Source: Microbacterium hydrothermale (lineage in GTDB: Bacteria > Actinomycetota > Actinomycetes > Actinomycetales > Microbacteriaceae). Taken from it: 64,000 nt of DNA. The notes under the pieces were generated by a model. It had not been told where the DNA came from and did not search any database. It saw only the letters and a program-made list of their open reading frames with translations. The stretch spans positions 62,001-126,000 of the forward strand of contig NZ_STGM01000009.1 in the NCBI RefSeq assembly GCF_004854025.1, read 5' to 3'. Shown piece after piece: positions 15,653-23,895 of this stretch. Position numbers and translations under genes: made by a program. The first letter of the stretch is position 1; each line of letters begins with the position of its first letter.

Positions 15653-18619
15653 AGCGGCGACCCCGGCGCAGACCTCGACATCGCCGGTCTGAGCGCGGCC
15701 GACGTCGCCGAACGGGTGGCGTCGGGGCAGACCAACGCCTTCACCGCCGACACCAGCCGCAGCGCGTGGAACATCGTGCGCGCCAACGTCTTCACGCTCT
15801 TCAACGGCATCGTCGGGGCCTGCTTCGTCGTGCTGCTGCTCCTGGGCCGCTGGCAAGACGCCCTGTTCGGGGTCGCCGCGCTCTCGAACGCGGTGATCGG
15901 GTGCGTGCAGGAGTTCCGCGCCAAGGCCGCACTCGACCGCCTCGCCCTGCTGAACGCGCCGCGCGCCCGGGTTCGGCGCGACGGAGCGGATGCCGAGATC
16001 GCTCCGCCGGAGGTGGTGCGCGACGACGTCCTCGTCCTGCGCGCGGGCGACCAGATCGCGGCCGATGCGGTGGTCGTCGCGACCCGCGCCCTGCAGGTCG
16101 ACGAATCGATGCTCACCGGCGAATCGGATGCCGTCGACAAACGCGTCGACGACGAGGTGCTGTCGGGGTCGATCGTGGTGGCCGGAGAGGGCGCCGCGCG
16201 CGTCGTGCGGGTGGGCGCCGAGTCGTACGCGAACACCTTCGCGGCCGAGGCGAAGCGCTTCCAGCTCGTCTCGAGCGAACTGCGCACCTCGATCGACCGC
16301 GTGCTGCGATGGGTCGGCTGGGGCATCGGGCCGATCGGCCTGCTGGTGCTCAACGCGCAGATGATGGTCGCGGGCGGCTGGGTGCAGGCCTGGCAGCAGG
16401 GGACGTGGTCGCAGGCCGTGGTGAACACGATCGCCGCGCTGACGGCGATGATCCCGCTCGGTCTCGTGCTCATGACCTCGATCGCCTTCGCGGTCGGCGC
16501 GGCGCGACTCGCGGGGCAGAAGGTGCTCGTCAACGAACTGCCCGCGGTCGAGGGACTCGCGCGCGTCGACGTCATCTGCCTCGACAAGACGGGCACGCTC
16601 ACCGCGGGCGAGATCCGCTTCGACGACGCCCTCGCCCTCGCCGAGGCGCCCGGCTGGACCGACGTGCTCGCCTGGTACGGCGCGGCCCCCGACGCCAACG
16701 CGACGGCGCAGTGCCTGCGCGAGCCGTTCCCCGTGGGCGTCGTCCTCTCGGTCGCCCGCCGCATCCCGTTCTCGTCGGCGCGCAAGTGGAGCGCGGTGTC
16801 GTTCGCCGACGGCGCTGCCGGCACGTGGGTGCTCGGTGCACCCGAGATGGTGTTCGGCGACGCCGCGACCGACCCGGGCGGTGAGCTGGGCGCCGCGGTC
16901 ACGCGGCTGGCATCGTCCGGCCGACGCACCCTCGTGCTCGGCCACGCCGATGCGCCGCTCACCGACGCCGACGTCGACGCGGAGCGGTTGCCGGAGGGGG
17001 TCGTGGCCACCGCCGTGCTGACCTTCGTCGAGGCGGTGCGTCCGGATGCCGCCGAGGCGCTCGCCTACTTTCGCGATCAGGGCGTCGGGGTGCGCGTCAT
17101 CTCGGGCGACAACCCCCGCACCGTCGCGGCGATCGCCCGCGAGGTCGGCCTCGACGTCGACGAGGGATACGACGCTCGACGTCTGCCCGACGACGACACC
17201 GAGCTGGGTGCGGTGCTCGAGGAGCACACGGTGTTCGGCCGCGTCACGCCCGACCAGAAGAAGCGCATGGTCACCGCGCTGCAGGCGCGCGGGCACGTCG
17301 TGGCGATGACCGGCGACGGGGTCAACGACGCCCTCGCCATCAAGACCGCCGACATCGGGATCGCGATGAACTCCGGCGCCGCGGCGACGAAAGCCGTGGC
17401 CCGTCTCGTGCTTCTCGACGGTCGATTCTCCCACCTGCCCTCGGTGGTGGCCGAGGGCCGCCGGGTGATCGCCAACATCGAGCGGGTCTCGATGCTGTTC
17501 CTCACCAAGACCGTCTACGCGACGGGACTGGCGGTGCTGTTCGGCGCCCTCGTGATGGAATTCCCGTTCCTTCCGCGTCAGCTCTCGATCACCGACGGGC
17601 TGACCATCGGCATCCCGGCGTTCTTCCTCGCCCTGCTGCCGAACGCGCAGCGCTACGTACCGGGGTTCCTGCGACGGTCGCTGAGTTTCGCGATCCCCGC
17701 CGGGCTGGTGATCGCCGTCTCGCTGACCCTGTACACGCGCTCCGCGATGAACCTCGGGCTGTCGACCGAGCAGCTGCGCACGGGAGCGACGATCATCCTC
17801 GCGATCGTCGCGATCTGGGTGCTCACCGTGCTGTCGCGTCCGGTCACCCGCGTGAAGGTCCTGGTCATCGGGGCGATGTTCATCGCCCTCACCGGCATCT
17901 TCACCCTCCCTCCGCTGGGACAGTTCTTCCAGCTGCAAGATCCGGGTGACGACGGCGCCGTGCTGGTGACCGTCGTCGTCATCCTGGCCGTCGGGGCGAT
18001 CGAGGTGGTGCGGTTCGGGCATCGTCGGTTCGTGCGGCGTTCCCTCGCCGTCGTCTCCGGCGACGAGCGCGGCGTCGCCGGGCGGCCGCGCCGACGGCCC
18101 ACCGTCGTCACCGCGGCCATCGTGCTCGTCTACCTCGGCGGGCTGCTGAACACCGCCCTCGGCATCGTCGTCCTGCTGGCGCGCTACGCGGTGACGCCCG
18201 ATCTGGTGCTCCCGGTGTCGCTCGTCGGCGCGGCGACCGTGCTGCTCGGCCTGCTCACGGTCGCCGGCGGATCGGCGCTGTCGCGCGGCAGCTCCCTCGC
18301 GCGCACCCTGCTGACGGTCTACCTCTCGGTGCTCGTCGTCCTGCAGGCGACCGCGATGATCTTGACCGAGCTCGACCCGGTCCTCGCCGTAGCCCTGGTC
18401 GCCGCTCTCGCGGTCATCGCGGCGATGTGGATCCCCGGGCGCGCCCGTCGATGGTTCCACGCCGATGCGACCCCGTCCGCGGTGGCGCGATCGGACGCCG
18501 ACCCGGTCGACGCGACCGCAACCCGCGAGGGGGATGCCGAAGCCGCCCCCGCCTACCCGCCCCTCACGCGGACAGCGCGCGCCGGCGAGGCCCGGGACGA
18601 CCGGTCTCCGACCGCGTAG
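15650..18619 (+). CDS. Cation-translocating P-type ATPase, CtpE-like, with extra C-terminal membrane domain
   Basis: A 989-residue ion pump. The actuator motif TGES is at residues 156-159, phosphorylation motif DKTGT at 312-316, and hinge TGDGVND starting near 554. The M4 sequence is MIPLGLVLMTS (I268) rather than the IPEGL of Ca2+/Na+,K+ pumps, which places it near mycobacterial CtpE (calcium uptake). The family is usually ~800 residues; here about 110 further residues (818-930) form four more predicted helices, followed by a disordered tail. Ion specificity is an inference. The GTG overlaps a tiny upstream frame. Confidence 0.88.
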   Translation: MSGDPGADLDIAGLSAADVAERVASGQTNAFTADTSRSAWNIVRANVFTLFNGIVGACFVVLLLLGRWQDALFGVAALSNAVIGCVQEFRAKAALDRLALLNAPRARVRRDGADAEIAPPEVVRDDVLVLRAGDQIAADAVVVATRALQVDESMLTGESDAVDKRVDDEVLSGSIVVAGEGAARVVRVGAESYANTFAAEAKRFQLVSSELRTSIDRVLRWVGWGIGPIGLLVLNAQMMVAGGWVQAWQQGTWSQAVVNTIAALTAMIPLGLVLMTSIAFAVGAARLAGQKVLVNELPAVEGLARVDVICLDKTGTLTAGEIRFDDALALAEAPGWTDVLAWYGAAPDANATAQCLREPFPVGVVLSVARRIPFSSARKWSAVSFADGAAGTWVLGAPEMVFGDAATDPGGELGAAVTRLASSGRRTLVLGHADAPLTDADVDAERLPEGVVATAVLTFVEAVRPDAAEALAYFRDQGVGVRVISGDNPRTVAAIAREVGLDVDEGYDARRLPDDDTELGAVLEEHTVFGRVTPDQKKRMVTALQARGHVVAMTGDGVNDALAIKTADIGIAMNSGAAATKAVARLVLLDGRFSHLPSVVAEGRRVIANIERVSMLFLTKTVYATGLAVLFGALVMEFPFLPRQLSITDGLTIGIPAFFLALLPNAQRYVPGFLRRSLSFAIPAGLVIAVSLTLYTRSAMNLGLSTEQLRTGATIILAIVAIWVLTVLSRPVTRVKVLVIGAMFIALTGIFTLPPLGQFFQLQDPGDDGAVLVTVVVILAVGAIEVVRFGHRRFVRRSLAVVSGDERGVAGRPRRRPTVVTAAIVLVYLGGLLNTALGIVVLLARYAVTPDLVLPVSLVGAATVLLGLLTVAGGSALSRGSSLARTLLTVYLSVLVVLQATAMILTELDPVLAVALVAALAVIAAMWIPGRARRWFHADATPSAVARSDADPVDATATREGDAEAAPAYPPLTRTARAGEARDDRSPTA

Positions 18620-18637
18620 CGATCGCGCGAGCCCACC

Positions 18638-19273
18638 TCAGCGCGTGAGCCAGACCGACCCGCCCGCGCCGGCCGGCAGCGACATCTCCACGCCGTCCGC
18701 GCGGACGACCTCGTCGGAGACGACCTCGAGTTCGTGCCCCACGTCGATCCCCCTCTCGACGAGCGCACGCAGCAGCTCGGGATCGCGGTCGCTCACCCGC
18801 AGCACGCGGCCCGAGTGACCGACCGGCGCCTCGGCGAGCAGCACGAAAGGCTCGCGGTGCACCGCACCCTCGGCATCCGGGATCGCATCCCCGTGCGGGT
18901 CGAAGCGCGGACGTCCCAGCCGCGCGTCGATCCCCTCGAGCAGGCGGTCGCTGAGAGCGTGCTCGAGCACCTCGGCCTCGTCGTGCACCTCGTCCCACGC
19001 GTAGGCGAACTCCCGCACGAGCCACGTCTCGATGAGCCGGTGCCGGCGGATCACCGCGGCGGCGCGACGGTGTCCCGCCGTGGTCAGCGACACCGGACCG
19101 TACGGGCGGTGCGTCACCAAGCCCTGCGCGGCGAGCTTTTTGACCATCTCGGTCACGCTCGACGGAGCGAGCCCCAGCACGCCCGCGAGCTGCGACGGCG
19201 TGATCGGGGAGTCCTGCCACTCGGTGTGGTGGTAGATCGCCTTGAGATAGTCGTCGGACACGGGCGATTCCAC
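18638..19273 (-). CDS. mntR: Manganese/iron-dependent repressor, DtxR/MntR family
   Basis: A 211-residue DtxR-type regulator: N-terminal winged helix (VSDDYLKAIYHHTEW...ITPSQLAGVLGLAPSSVTEMVKKLAAQGLV), a helical metal-binding and dimerisation domain (RLIETWLVREFAYAWDEVHDEAEVLEHALSD, with the usual Glu/His ligands), and a C-terminal FeoA/SH3-like domain. Its position next to mntH and the paired palindromes before mntH indicate manganese control. It has its own leaderless promoter, TAGGCT at 19280-19285, overlapping the mntH stop codon, so repressor synthesis need not depend on mntH transcription. Confidence 0.9.
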   Translation of the reverse strand: MESPVSDDYLKAIYHHTEWQDSPITPSQLAGVLGLAPSSVTEMVKKLAAQGLVTHRPYGPVSLTTAGHRRAAAVIRRHRLIETWLVREFAYAWDEVHDEAEVLEHALSDRLLEGIDARLGRPRFDPHGDAIPDAEGAVHREPFVLLAEAPVGHSGRVLRVSDRDPELLRALVERGIDVGHELEVVSDEVVRADGVEMSLPAGAGGSVWLTR

Positions 19274-19282
19274 GCCGTCAGC

Positions 19283-20677
19283 CTATCCGCCGGTGACCAC
19301 CAGCCACACGAGCACGACGTTCAAGGTGATGAGGAAGACGGATGCCGCCACCCCGGCCGCCGTGGTCGCGCGGCGGTTGCGGTAGCGGCCGAGCACCTCC
19401 CCGCGCGCGGTCAACGCGACGAGCGGCACCAGGGCGAAGGGGATGCCGAACGACAGCACCACCTGGCTCAGCACGAGGGCGAGCGTCGGGTCGACGCCGA
19501 GTCCGAGGATCACCAGGGCCGGGACGAGAGTGACCAACCGCCGGGTGAGGAGGGGCACCCGCGCCCGCAGCAGGCCGTGCATGATCTCGGCGCCCGCGTA
19601 CGCGCCGACCGAGGTCGAGGCGAGACCGCTCGCGAGCAGGCCGACGGCGAAGAGCGTGGCGACCAGCGGCCCGAGACCGTCGCGGAGGGCCGCGTAGGCG
19701 CCCTCGAGGCTGTCGGTCCCGTCGACCCCGGCGAGGTTCGCGGCGGCGAGGAGCAGGATCGCGAGGTTGACGGTTCCGGCGACGGCGAGGGCGATCGTCA
19801 CGTCCCAGCGGGTGGCTCTCAGCAGCCGGGGTGTGGAGATGCCGCGCGCCTGCTCGAGCGCCGCGCGCGCCGCGGAGGCGGTGGCGCCGATGTCGGAGCG
19901 GGTGGCGGTGGCGGATGCCGCGGGACCGGCGTCCGACCCGGGCGCACTCCGCGCGGCTGAGGCGGTCGCCCGTCCGTCCGTCGCCGACCCCGCGCCGCCG
20001 GGCGCGAAGCGGTCGCGGGCGAGCGCCGAGTGCGCGTAGATCGCGTGCGGCATGATCGTCGCCCCGAGGATCGACGCGGCCAGCAGCACCGAGTTCGTCC
20101 CCTCGAAGCGCGGCAGCAGTCCTCCCACGACACCCGCGGGGTCGGGCGGGGCGAACAGCACTCCCGCGGAGAAACCGATCGCGATGATGACGAGCAGGCC
20201 GATCAGCACGGTCTCGAACGCCCGCGCCCCCCTCCGCGTCTGCAGGAGCAGCAGGCCCATCGACACCACTCCCGTGACGGCTCCGCCCCACACCAGGGGG
20301 ATGCCGAACAGCAGGTGCAGCGCCACCGCACCGCCGATCACCTCGGCGACGTCGGTGGCCATCGCGACCGCCTCGGCCTGGAGCCAGTAGAGGCGTCGCG
20401 CCCACGGGTGGCGGATGCGGCGACCGAGGATCTGCGGCAGGCTCTCGCCGGTCACGATGCCGAGCTTCGCCGAGAGGTACTGGATCAGCCAGGCCATGAC
20501 GTTGCCGAGCACCACGACCCACACCAGCAGATACCCGAACGCCGCGCCCGCGGTCATGTTGCTCGCGACGTTGCCGGGGTCGAGGTATGCCACGCCCGCG
20601 ACCATCGCCGGCCCCAGCAGCCAGAGCGCGCGCCCGGGCGCGTGGCGGCGGTCCACGGCATCCTGAGTTTTCGGCAT
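19283..20677 (-). CDS. mntH: Nramp-family divalent metal transporter
   Basis: A 464-residue proton-coupled Mn2+/Fe2+ importer with 11 predicted helices. The metal-binding DPGN is at residues 33-36 in helix 1 and MPH at 209-211 in helix 6. Between helices 6 and 7, residues ~225-275 form an Ala/Ser/Gly-rich insert with little complexity that most MntH proteins lack. The ATG at 20677 lies in the centre of one of two MntR-box palindromes, so bound repressor would cover the start codon. It precedes mntR by 10 nt. Confidence 0.93.
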   Translation of the reverse strand: MPKTQDAVDRRHAPGRALWLLGPAMVAGVAYLDPGNVASNMTAGAAFGYLLVWVVVLGNVMAWLIQYLSAKLGIVTGESLPQILGRRIRHPWARRLYWLQAEAVAMATDVAEVIGGAVALHLLFGIPLVWGGAVTGVVSMGLLLLQTRRGARAFETVLIGLLVIIAIGFSAGVLFAPPDPAGVVGGLLPRFEGTNSVLLAASILGATIMPHAIYAHSALARDRFAPGGAGSATDGRATASAARSAPGSDAGPAASATATRSDIGATASAARAALEQARGISTPRLLRATRWDVTIALAVAGTVNLAILLLAAANLAGVDGTDSLEGAYAALRDGLGPLVATLFAVGLLASGLASTSVGAYAGAEIMHGLLRARVPLLTRRLVTLVPALVILGLGVDPTLALVLSQVVLSFGIPFALVPLVALTARGEVLGRYRNRRATTAAGVAASVFLITLNVVLVWLVVTGG

Positions 20678-20684
20678 GCCGAAA
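20669..20684. promoter_or_regulatory. MntR-type operator 1, centred on the mntH start codon
   Basis: TTTCGGCATGCCGAAA is a perfect 16-bp palindrome. The CAT at its centre is the reverse complement of the mntH ATG. Confidence 0.75.
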
Positions 20685-20694
20685 CCTTAGCTAT

Positions 20695-20712
20695 TTTTCG
20701 GTCGACCGAAAA
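20695..20712. promoter_or_regulatory. MntR-type operator 2
   Basis: TTTTCGGTCGACCGAAAA is a perfect 18-bp palindrome with the same TTTCGG/CCGAAA half-sites as operator 1; the centres are 27 bp apart. AT-rich surroundings suggest that it overlaps the mntH promoter. Confidence 0.78.
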
Positions 20713-20726
20713 GTTGTTGAGCGCAC

Positions 20727-20794
20727 CGAGGACACACGTTCGGCGCGAGATCACACGTCGGCGGGTGTGATCTCGCGCCGAACGTGTGATCTCG
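20727..20794. repeat. Hairpin element H1 (30-nt arms, 8-nt loop)
   Basis: Arms at 20727-20756 and 20765-20794 are complementary over 30 nt with two mismatches; the inner 24 bp are perfect. Outer ends read CGAG and CTCG. It lies between divergent mntH and the RNA methyltransferase, upstream of both promoters, so it is not a simple terminator. Confidence 0.8.
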
Positions 20795-20808
20795 TGCGGG
20801 ACGGGGGC

Positions 20809-20859
20809 GCGGCGGGCGCACGCGCGGCGGGGGTGCGGCGGGCGCACGCGCGGCGGGGG
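20809..20859. repeat. 25-bp GC-only direct repeat, two copies
   Basis: Copies at 20809-20833 and 20835-20859 are identical (gcggcgggcgcacgcgcggc then ggggg), separated by one T, just upstream of the -10 at 20877. Confidence 0.75.
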
Positions 20860-20876
20860 CAGGGCGGGCGCGCGGA

Positions 20877-20882
20877 TAGCCT
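20877..20882 (+). promoter_or_regulatory. -10 hexamer TAGCCT, leaderless start
   Basis: TAGCCT lies 6 nt before the GTG at 20889. Confidence 0.65.
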
Positions 20883-20888
20883 GGGACG

Positions 20889-21551
20889 GTGACGGATGCC
20901 GAGGACCCGACGGGGGCACCGACCGGGCGGGGCCCGGAGCCCGAGGCGCCGACGCACGGCGTCGGACCCTGGCCCGGCGGTCCGGACGAGTGGCCCGACG
21001 ACCCGCGATACGACCCGGAGCTGCTCGCGGAGGGCGACCGGCGCAACGTCGTCGACGGCTACCGCTACTGGAGCATGGACGCGATCGTCGCCGATCTGGA
21101 TGCCAAGCGGCATCCGTTCCACGTCGCGATCGAGAACTGGCAGCACGACCTCAACATCGGCACCATCGTGCGCAGCGCGAACGCGTTCCTCGCGGCCGAG
21201 GTGCACATCGTCGGCAAGCGTCGGTGGAACCGCCGCGGGGCGATGGTCACCGACCGCTACCAGCACGTGCGTCACCACGAGGACGTCGCGGCGTTCGCCG
21301 CCTGGGCGCGCGGAGCGGGCCTGCCCGTGATCGCCGTCGACAACATCGAGGGATCCGTGCCGATCGACCGCGCGGAACTGCCCCGTGACTGCGTGCTCCT
21401 CTTCGGTCAGGAGGGGCCGGGCCTCTCGCCCGAGGCGCTCGAGGCGGCGACCGGCGTGGTCGAGATCACGCAGTACGGGTCGACGCGGTCGATCAACGCC
21501 GCCTCCGCCGCCGCGGTGATCATGTACGAGTGGTGCCGCCGCTGGGCCTAG
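20889..21551 (+). CDS. SpoU/TrmH-family RNA 2'-O-methyltransferase
   Basis: A 220-residue SPOUT methyltransferase. It shows motif 1 (HDLNIGTIVRSANAF, residue ~88), motif 2 (LLFGQEGPGLSPEAL) and motif 3 (ITQYGSTRSINAASAAAVIMYEW), the residues that build the trefoil-knot SAM site. The first ~50 residues are Pro/Gly/Asp-rich and probably disordered. The target is a tRNA or rRNA ribose; which one cannot be read from sequence. The GTG at 20889 is fixed by the leaderless hexamer. Confidence 0.88.
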   Translation: MTDAEDPTGAPTGRGPEPEAPTHGVGPWPGGPDEWPDDPRYDPELLAEGDRRNVVDGYRYWSMDAIVADLDAKRHPFHVAIENWQHDLNIGTIVRSANAFLAAEVHIVGKRRWNRRGAMVTDRYQHVRHHEDVAAFAAWARGAGLPVIAVDNIEGSVPIDRAELPRDCVLLFGQEGPGLSPEALEAATGVVEITQYGSTRSINAASAAAVIMYEWCRRWA

Positions 21552-21571
21552 CGGCATGCCAGGGTGGACGG

Positions 21572-21982
21572 ATGCCGAAGGCCGTGACCCTCATTCGCTC
21601 CGCGTCGCTGTCGAGCATCGCGGAGTACGCCTACGCCGCGACGGCCCCCGCCGAGGCCCGCCTCATCTTCCTCGCCGGTTCGTGCCCCCTGGATGCCGAC
21701 GGGGTCACGGTCGGCGTCGGCGACGTCGCCGTGCAGGCGGCGCGCTGCGTCGAGAACCTCCGGACCGCGCTCGCCGACGCGGGAGCCGAGCTCACCGACG
21801 TGATCAGCACGCGCGTGCTCGTGGCATCCGATCGTCAGGCCGACCTCGTCTCGGCCTGGGAGGTCGTCCGAGATGCGTTCGGGGCGCACGACGTGCCGAG
21901 CACGCTGATGGGCGTGACGGTGCTCGGCTACGACGACCAGCTGGTCGAGCTCGAAGCCGTCGCCGCGGTGATCGACGACTGA
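21572..21982 (+). CDS. RidA-family protein
   Basis: A 136-residue RidA/YjgF/Rid2-like protein, probably trimeric, expected to hydrolyse reactive enamine/imine intermediates. Visible signatures are FLAGSCPLDADG, QAARCVENLRTALADAGAELTDVISTRVLV and the C-terminal LMGVTVLGYDDQLVELEAVAAV. The canonical Arg that binds the substrate carboxylate is not obvious in the STRVLVAS segment, so the activity may differ from RidA proper. The ATG at 21572 is 6 nt after CAGGGT and 20 nt after the methyltransferase stop. Confidence 0.82.
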   Translation: MPKAVTLIRSASLSSIAEYAYAATAPAEARLIFLAGSCPLDADGVTVGVGDVAVQAARCVENLRTALADAGAELTDVISTRVLVASDRQADLVSAWEVVRDAFGAHDVPSTLMGVTVLGYDDQLVELEAVAAVIDD

Positions 21983-21993
21983 CGGGGCGAGGG

Positions 21994-22031
21994 CGCCCGG
22001 GTCCGAGCGGGGTGCACCCGGGGCCCGGGCG
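21994..22031. terminator. Possible bidirectional terminator between ridA-like and MATE genes
   Basis: CGCCCGGG (21994-22001) pairs with CCCGGGCG (22024-22031); the loop contains the palindrome GGGTGCACCC. It sits between convergent genes. No U tract. Confidence 0.4.
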
Positions 22032-22053
22032 AGGATGCGCCGGCGTCGACGGG

Positions 22054-23382
22054 TCAGTCGCCCGCCGTCATCCACGCCCGCCCGCGCACGCGCAGGCCGA
22101 GGGTGATCGCGCGGGCGAGCATGTAGACGCCGAAGAACGCGGCGGCGAGCCACGCCAGTCCTCCTCCGCCTCCGCCCGCGAACAGGGCGACGAGCGCCAG
22201 GGCGGGCGCGTAGGGCACGAGGTTGAGCAGCCCCGCGAGGGCGAGGTAGCGGGCGTCGCCCGCGCCGATGAGTACGCCGTCGAGCACGAAGACGAGCCCC
22301 GCGAGAGGCTGCGCGACGGCGAGTACGAGCAGGGCCGGCTGGATGAGGGCCGCGATCTCGGCGTCACCGGTGAAGACGAGTCCGATCACGCCCGACGCCG
22401 CCGCGAGCACGGCGCCGACGGCGACGCCGAACCAGATGCCCCACGCGCTCGTGCGCGCCAGCACGCGCCGCACCGTGTCGGTCTCGCGCGCGCCGAGGGC
22501 GTGGCCGATGAGGGCTTGGGCCGCGATCGCGAGGGCGTCGAGCGCGAACGCCGCGGTGGAGAAGATCGTGAACGCGATCTGCCAACCGGCGAGCTCCGCG
22601 GAGCCGAGGCCCGTGGCGACGGCGACGGTGGCGAGGAACGCCGCGCGCAGGCTCAGGGTGCGCAGGAACAGCCAGCCGCCCGAGCGCGCGGTGCCTCCCC
22701 ATCCCTCGCGCTGCGGTCGCAGTGACGCCGCGTGCCGCCGCGCCAGTCGCCGGACCACCACGACATACGCGCCCACCATTCCCCACTGGGCGGCGACCGT
22801 GCCCACCGCCGACCCCGCGATGCCCCAGCCGAATCCGTAGATGAAGAGCGCGTTCAGGGCCGCGTTCGCGGCGAACCCGATGCCCGCGATCCACAGCGGG
22901 GTGACGGTGTCCTGCAGGCCGCGCAGGAGGCCGGTCGCCGCGAACACCACGAGCATCGCCGGCAGGCCCCACATCGAGATCGACAGGTAGACGCGGGCGC
23001 TCTCGGCGACGTCGGGCGCGGCGCCGAACACGTCGATCACGAGGGGCGTGAACAGCGAGCCCACCGCCGCGAGCACGGCGCCGAGGGCCAGGGCGAGCCA
23101 CATTCCGTCGATGCCGACCGACACCGCGCGCCCCGGTTCGCCCGCGCCGAAGCGCCGCGCGACGGCGGGGGTGGTGGAGTAGGCGAGGAAGACCATGAGC
23201 CCGACGATCGTCTGCAGCACCGCGCTCGCGATGCCGAGACCCGCCAGGGGAGCGACGCCGAGATGGCCCACCATCGCGGCATCCACGATGAGGAAGAGGG
23301 GCTCGGCGATCAGGGCGCCCAGAGCCGGCACCGCGAGCCGCAGGATCGAGCGGTTCAACGTCACGGGCGGGAGGGTGCTCAC
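22054..23382 (-). CDS. MATE-family multidrug/metabolite exporter (DinF-like)
   Basis: A 442-residue transporter with 12 predicted helices in two six-helix repeats (LNRSILRLAVPALGALIAEPLFLIVD begins helix 1; AMVGHLGVAPLAGLGIASAVLQ follows). The overall pattern matches the DinF-like branch of MATE exporters, driven by a H+ or Na+ gradient. The GTG start at 23382 lies 6 nt after TAGGCT on the minus strand (23389-23394). It diverges from the M13 peptidase across the 0.5 kb repeat-bearing spacer. Confidence 0.9.
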   Translation of the reverse strand: MSTLPPVTLNRSILRLAVPALGALIAEPLFLIVDAAMVGHLGVAPLAGLGIASAVLQTIVGLMVFLAYSTTPAVARRFGAGEPGRAVSVGIDGMWLALALGAVLAAVGSLFTPLVIDVFGAAPDVAESARVYLSISMWGLPAMLVVFAATGLLRGLQDTVTPLWIAGIGFAANAALNALFIYGFGWGIAGSAVGTVAAQWGMVGAYVVVVRRLARRHAASLRPQREGWGGTARSGGWLFLRTLSLRAAFLATVAVATGLGSAELAGWQIAFTIFSTAAFALDALAIAAQALIGHALGARETDTVRRVLARTSAWGIWFGVAVGAVLAAASGVIGLVFTGDAEIAALIQPALLVLAVAQPLAGLVFVLDGVLIGAGDARYLALAGLLNLVPYAPALALVALFAGGGGGGLAWLAAAFFGVYMLARAITLGLRVRGRAWMTAGD

Positions 23383-23448
23383 GCGTCGAGCCTAGGGTGG
23401 GCCCCCGACATCGCCGGGCGCGGGCCGCGTGCGGCGCGGGCCCGAAGC

Positions 23449-23760
23449 CGCGCACGCTCAGTGATTCGCGCAACCTCCGTCGGATGCGGGCGGATGCGGC
23501 TGAGGGTGTGCGGATCGCGGAGGGTGTGCGGATCGCGGAGGTTGTGTTCGGCGCGGGTGAGTGGTCGCGCACGTTCAGTGATTCGCGCAACCTCCGTGGG
23601 GTGGGGGCGGATGCCGCTGAGGGTGTGCGGAACGCGGAGGGTGTGCGGGATGCCGGCGGGTGGTCGCGCACGCTCAGCGATTCGCGCAACCTCGGTCGGG
23701 TGGGGGCGGATGCCGCTGAGGATGTGCGGATCGCGGAGGTCATGCAAGGCGCGGGGGCGG
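23449..23760. repeat. Three imperfect tandem repeats in the 513-bp MATE/M13 spacer
   Basis: Units begin at 23449, 23566 and 23665, each opening cgcgcacg(c/t)tcag(t/c)gattcgcgcaacct. Spacings are 117 and 99 nt. An inner 18-nt module (gtgtgcggatcgcggagg and variants) occurs twice in units 1 and 2 and once in unit 3, which explains the length difference. All periods are multiples of 3, and frames stay open on both strands, but no start with an SD or a leaderless hexamer is seen. The arm CAACCTCCG in each unit pairs with CGGAGGTTG at 23536-23544. The rest of the spacer (23761-23883) holds only the peptidase promoter. Confidence 0.85.
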
Positions 23761-23883
23761 GGTCCGCCCGCCCACACGACGCCGCCGCGCACGACGCCGG
23801 GGCTGCGCGGAACGGGGAGGCGATGCGTTCCGCGTCCGGGCGTGGCGCGCCCGCGTTCCGAGCCCGCACGGATGTGGGGCACT

Positions 23884-23889
23884 TATCCT
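23884..23889 (+). promoter_or_regulatory. -10 hexamer TATCCT, leaderless start
   Basis: TATCCT lies 6 nt before the ATG at 23896 and fixes the start of the M13 peptidase. Confidence 0.65.
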
Positions 23890-23895
23890 GTCTGC

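Noticed and set aside
15623..18460. A 945-residue open frame on the minus strand
   Set aside because: It lies opposite the P-type ATPase, whose motifs are unambiguous, and its composition (Arg/Asp/His-rich, no family motif) is that of a shadow frame.
20727..20794. Rho-independent terminator for H1
   Set aside because: The flanking genes diverge, so no transcript ends here, and there is no U tract.
23449..23760. CRISPR array
   Set aside because: Repeats are imperfect, only three units, with no unique spacers of constant length and no cas genes.
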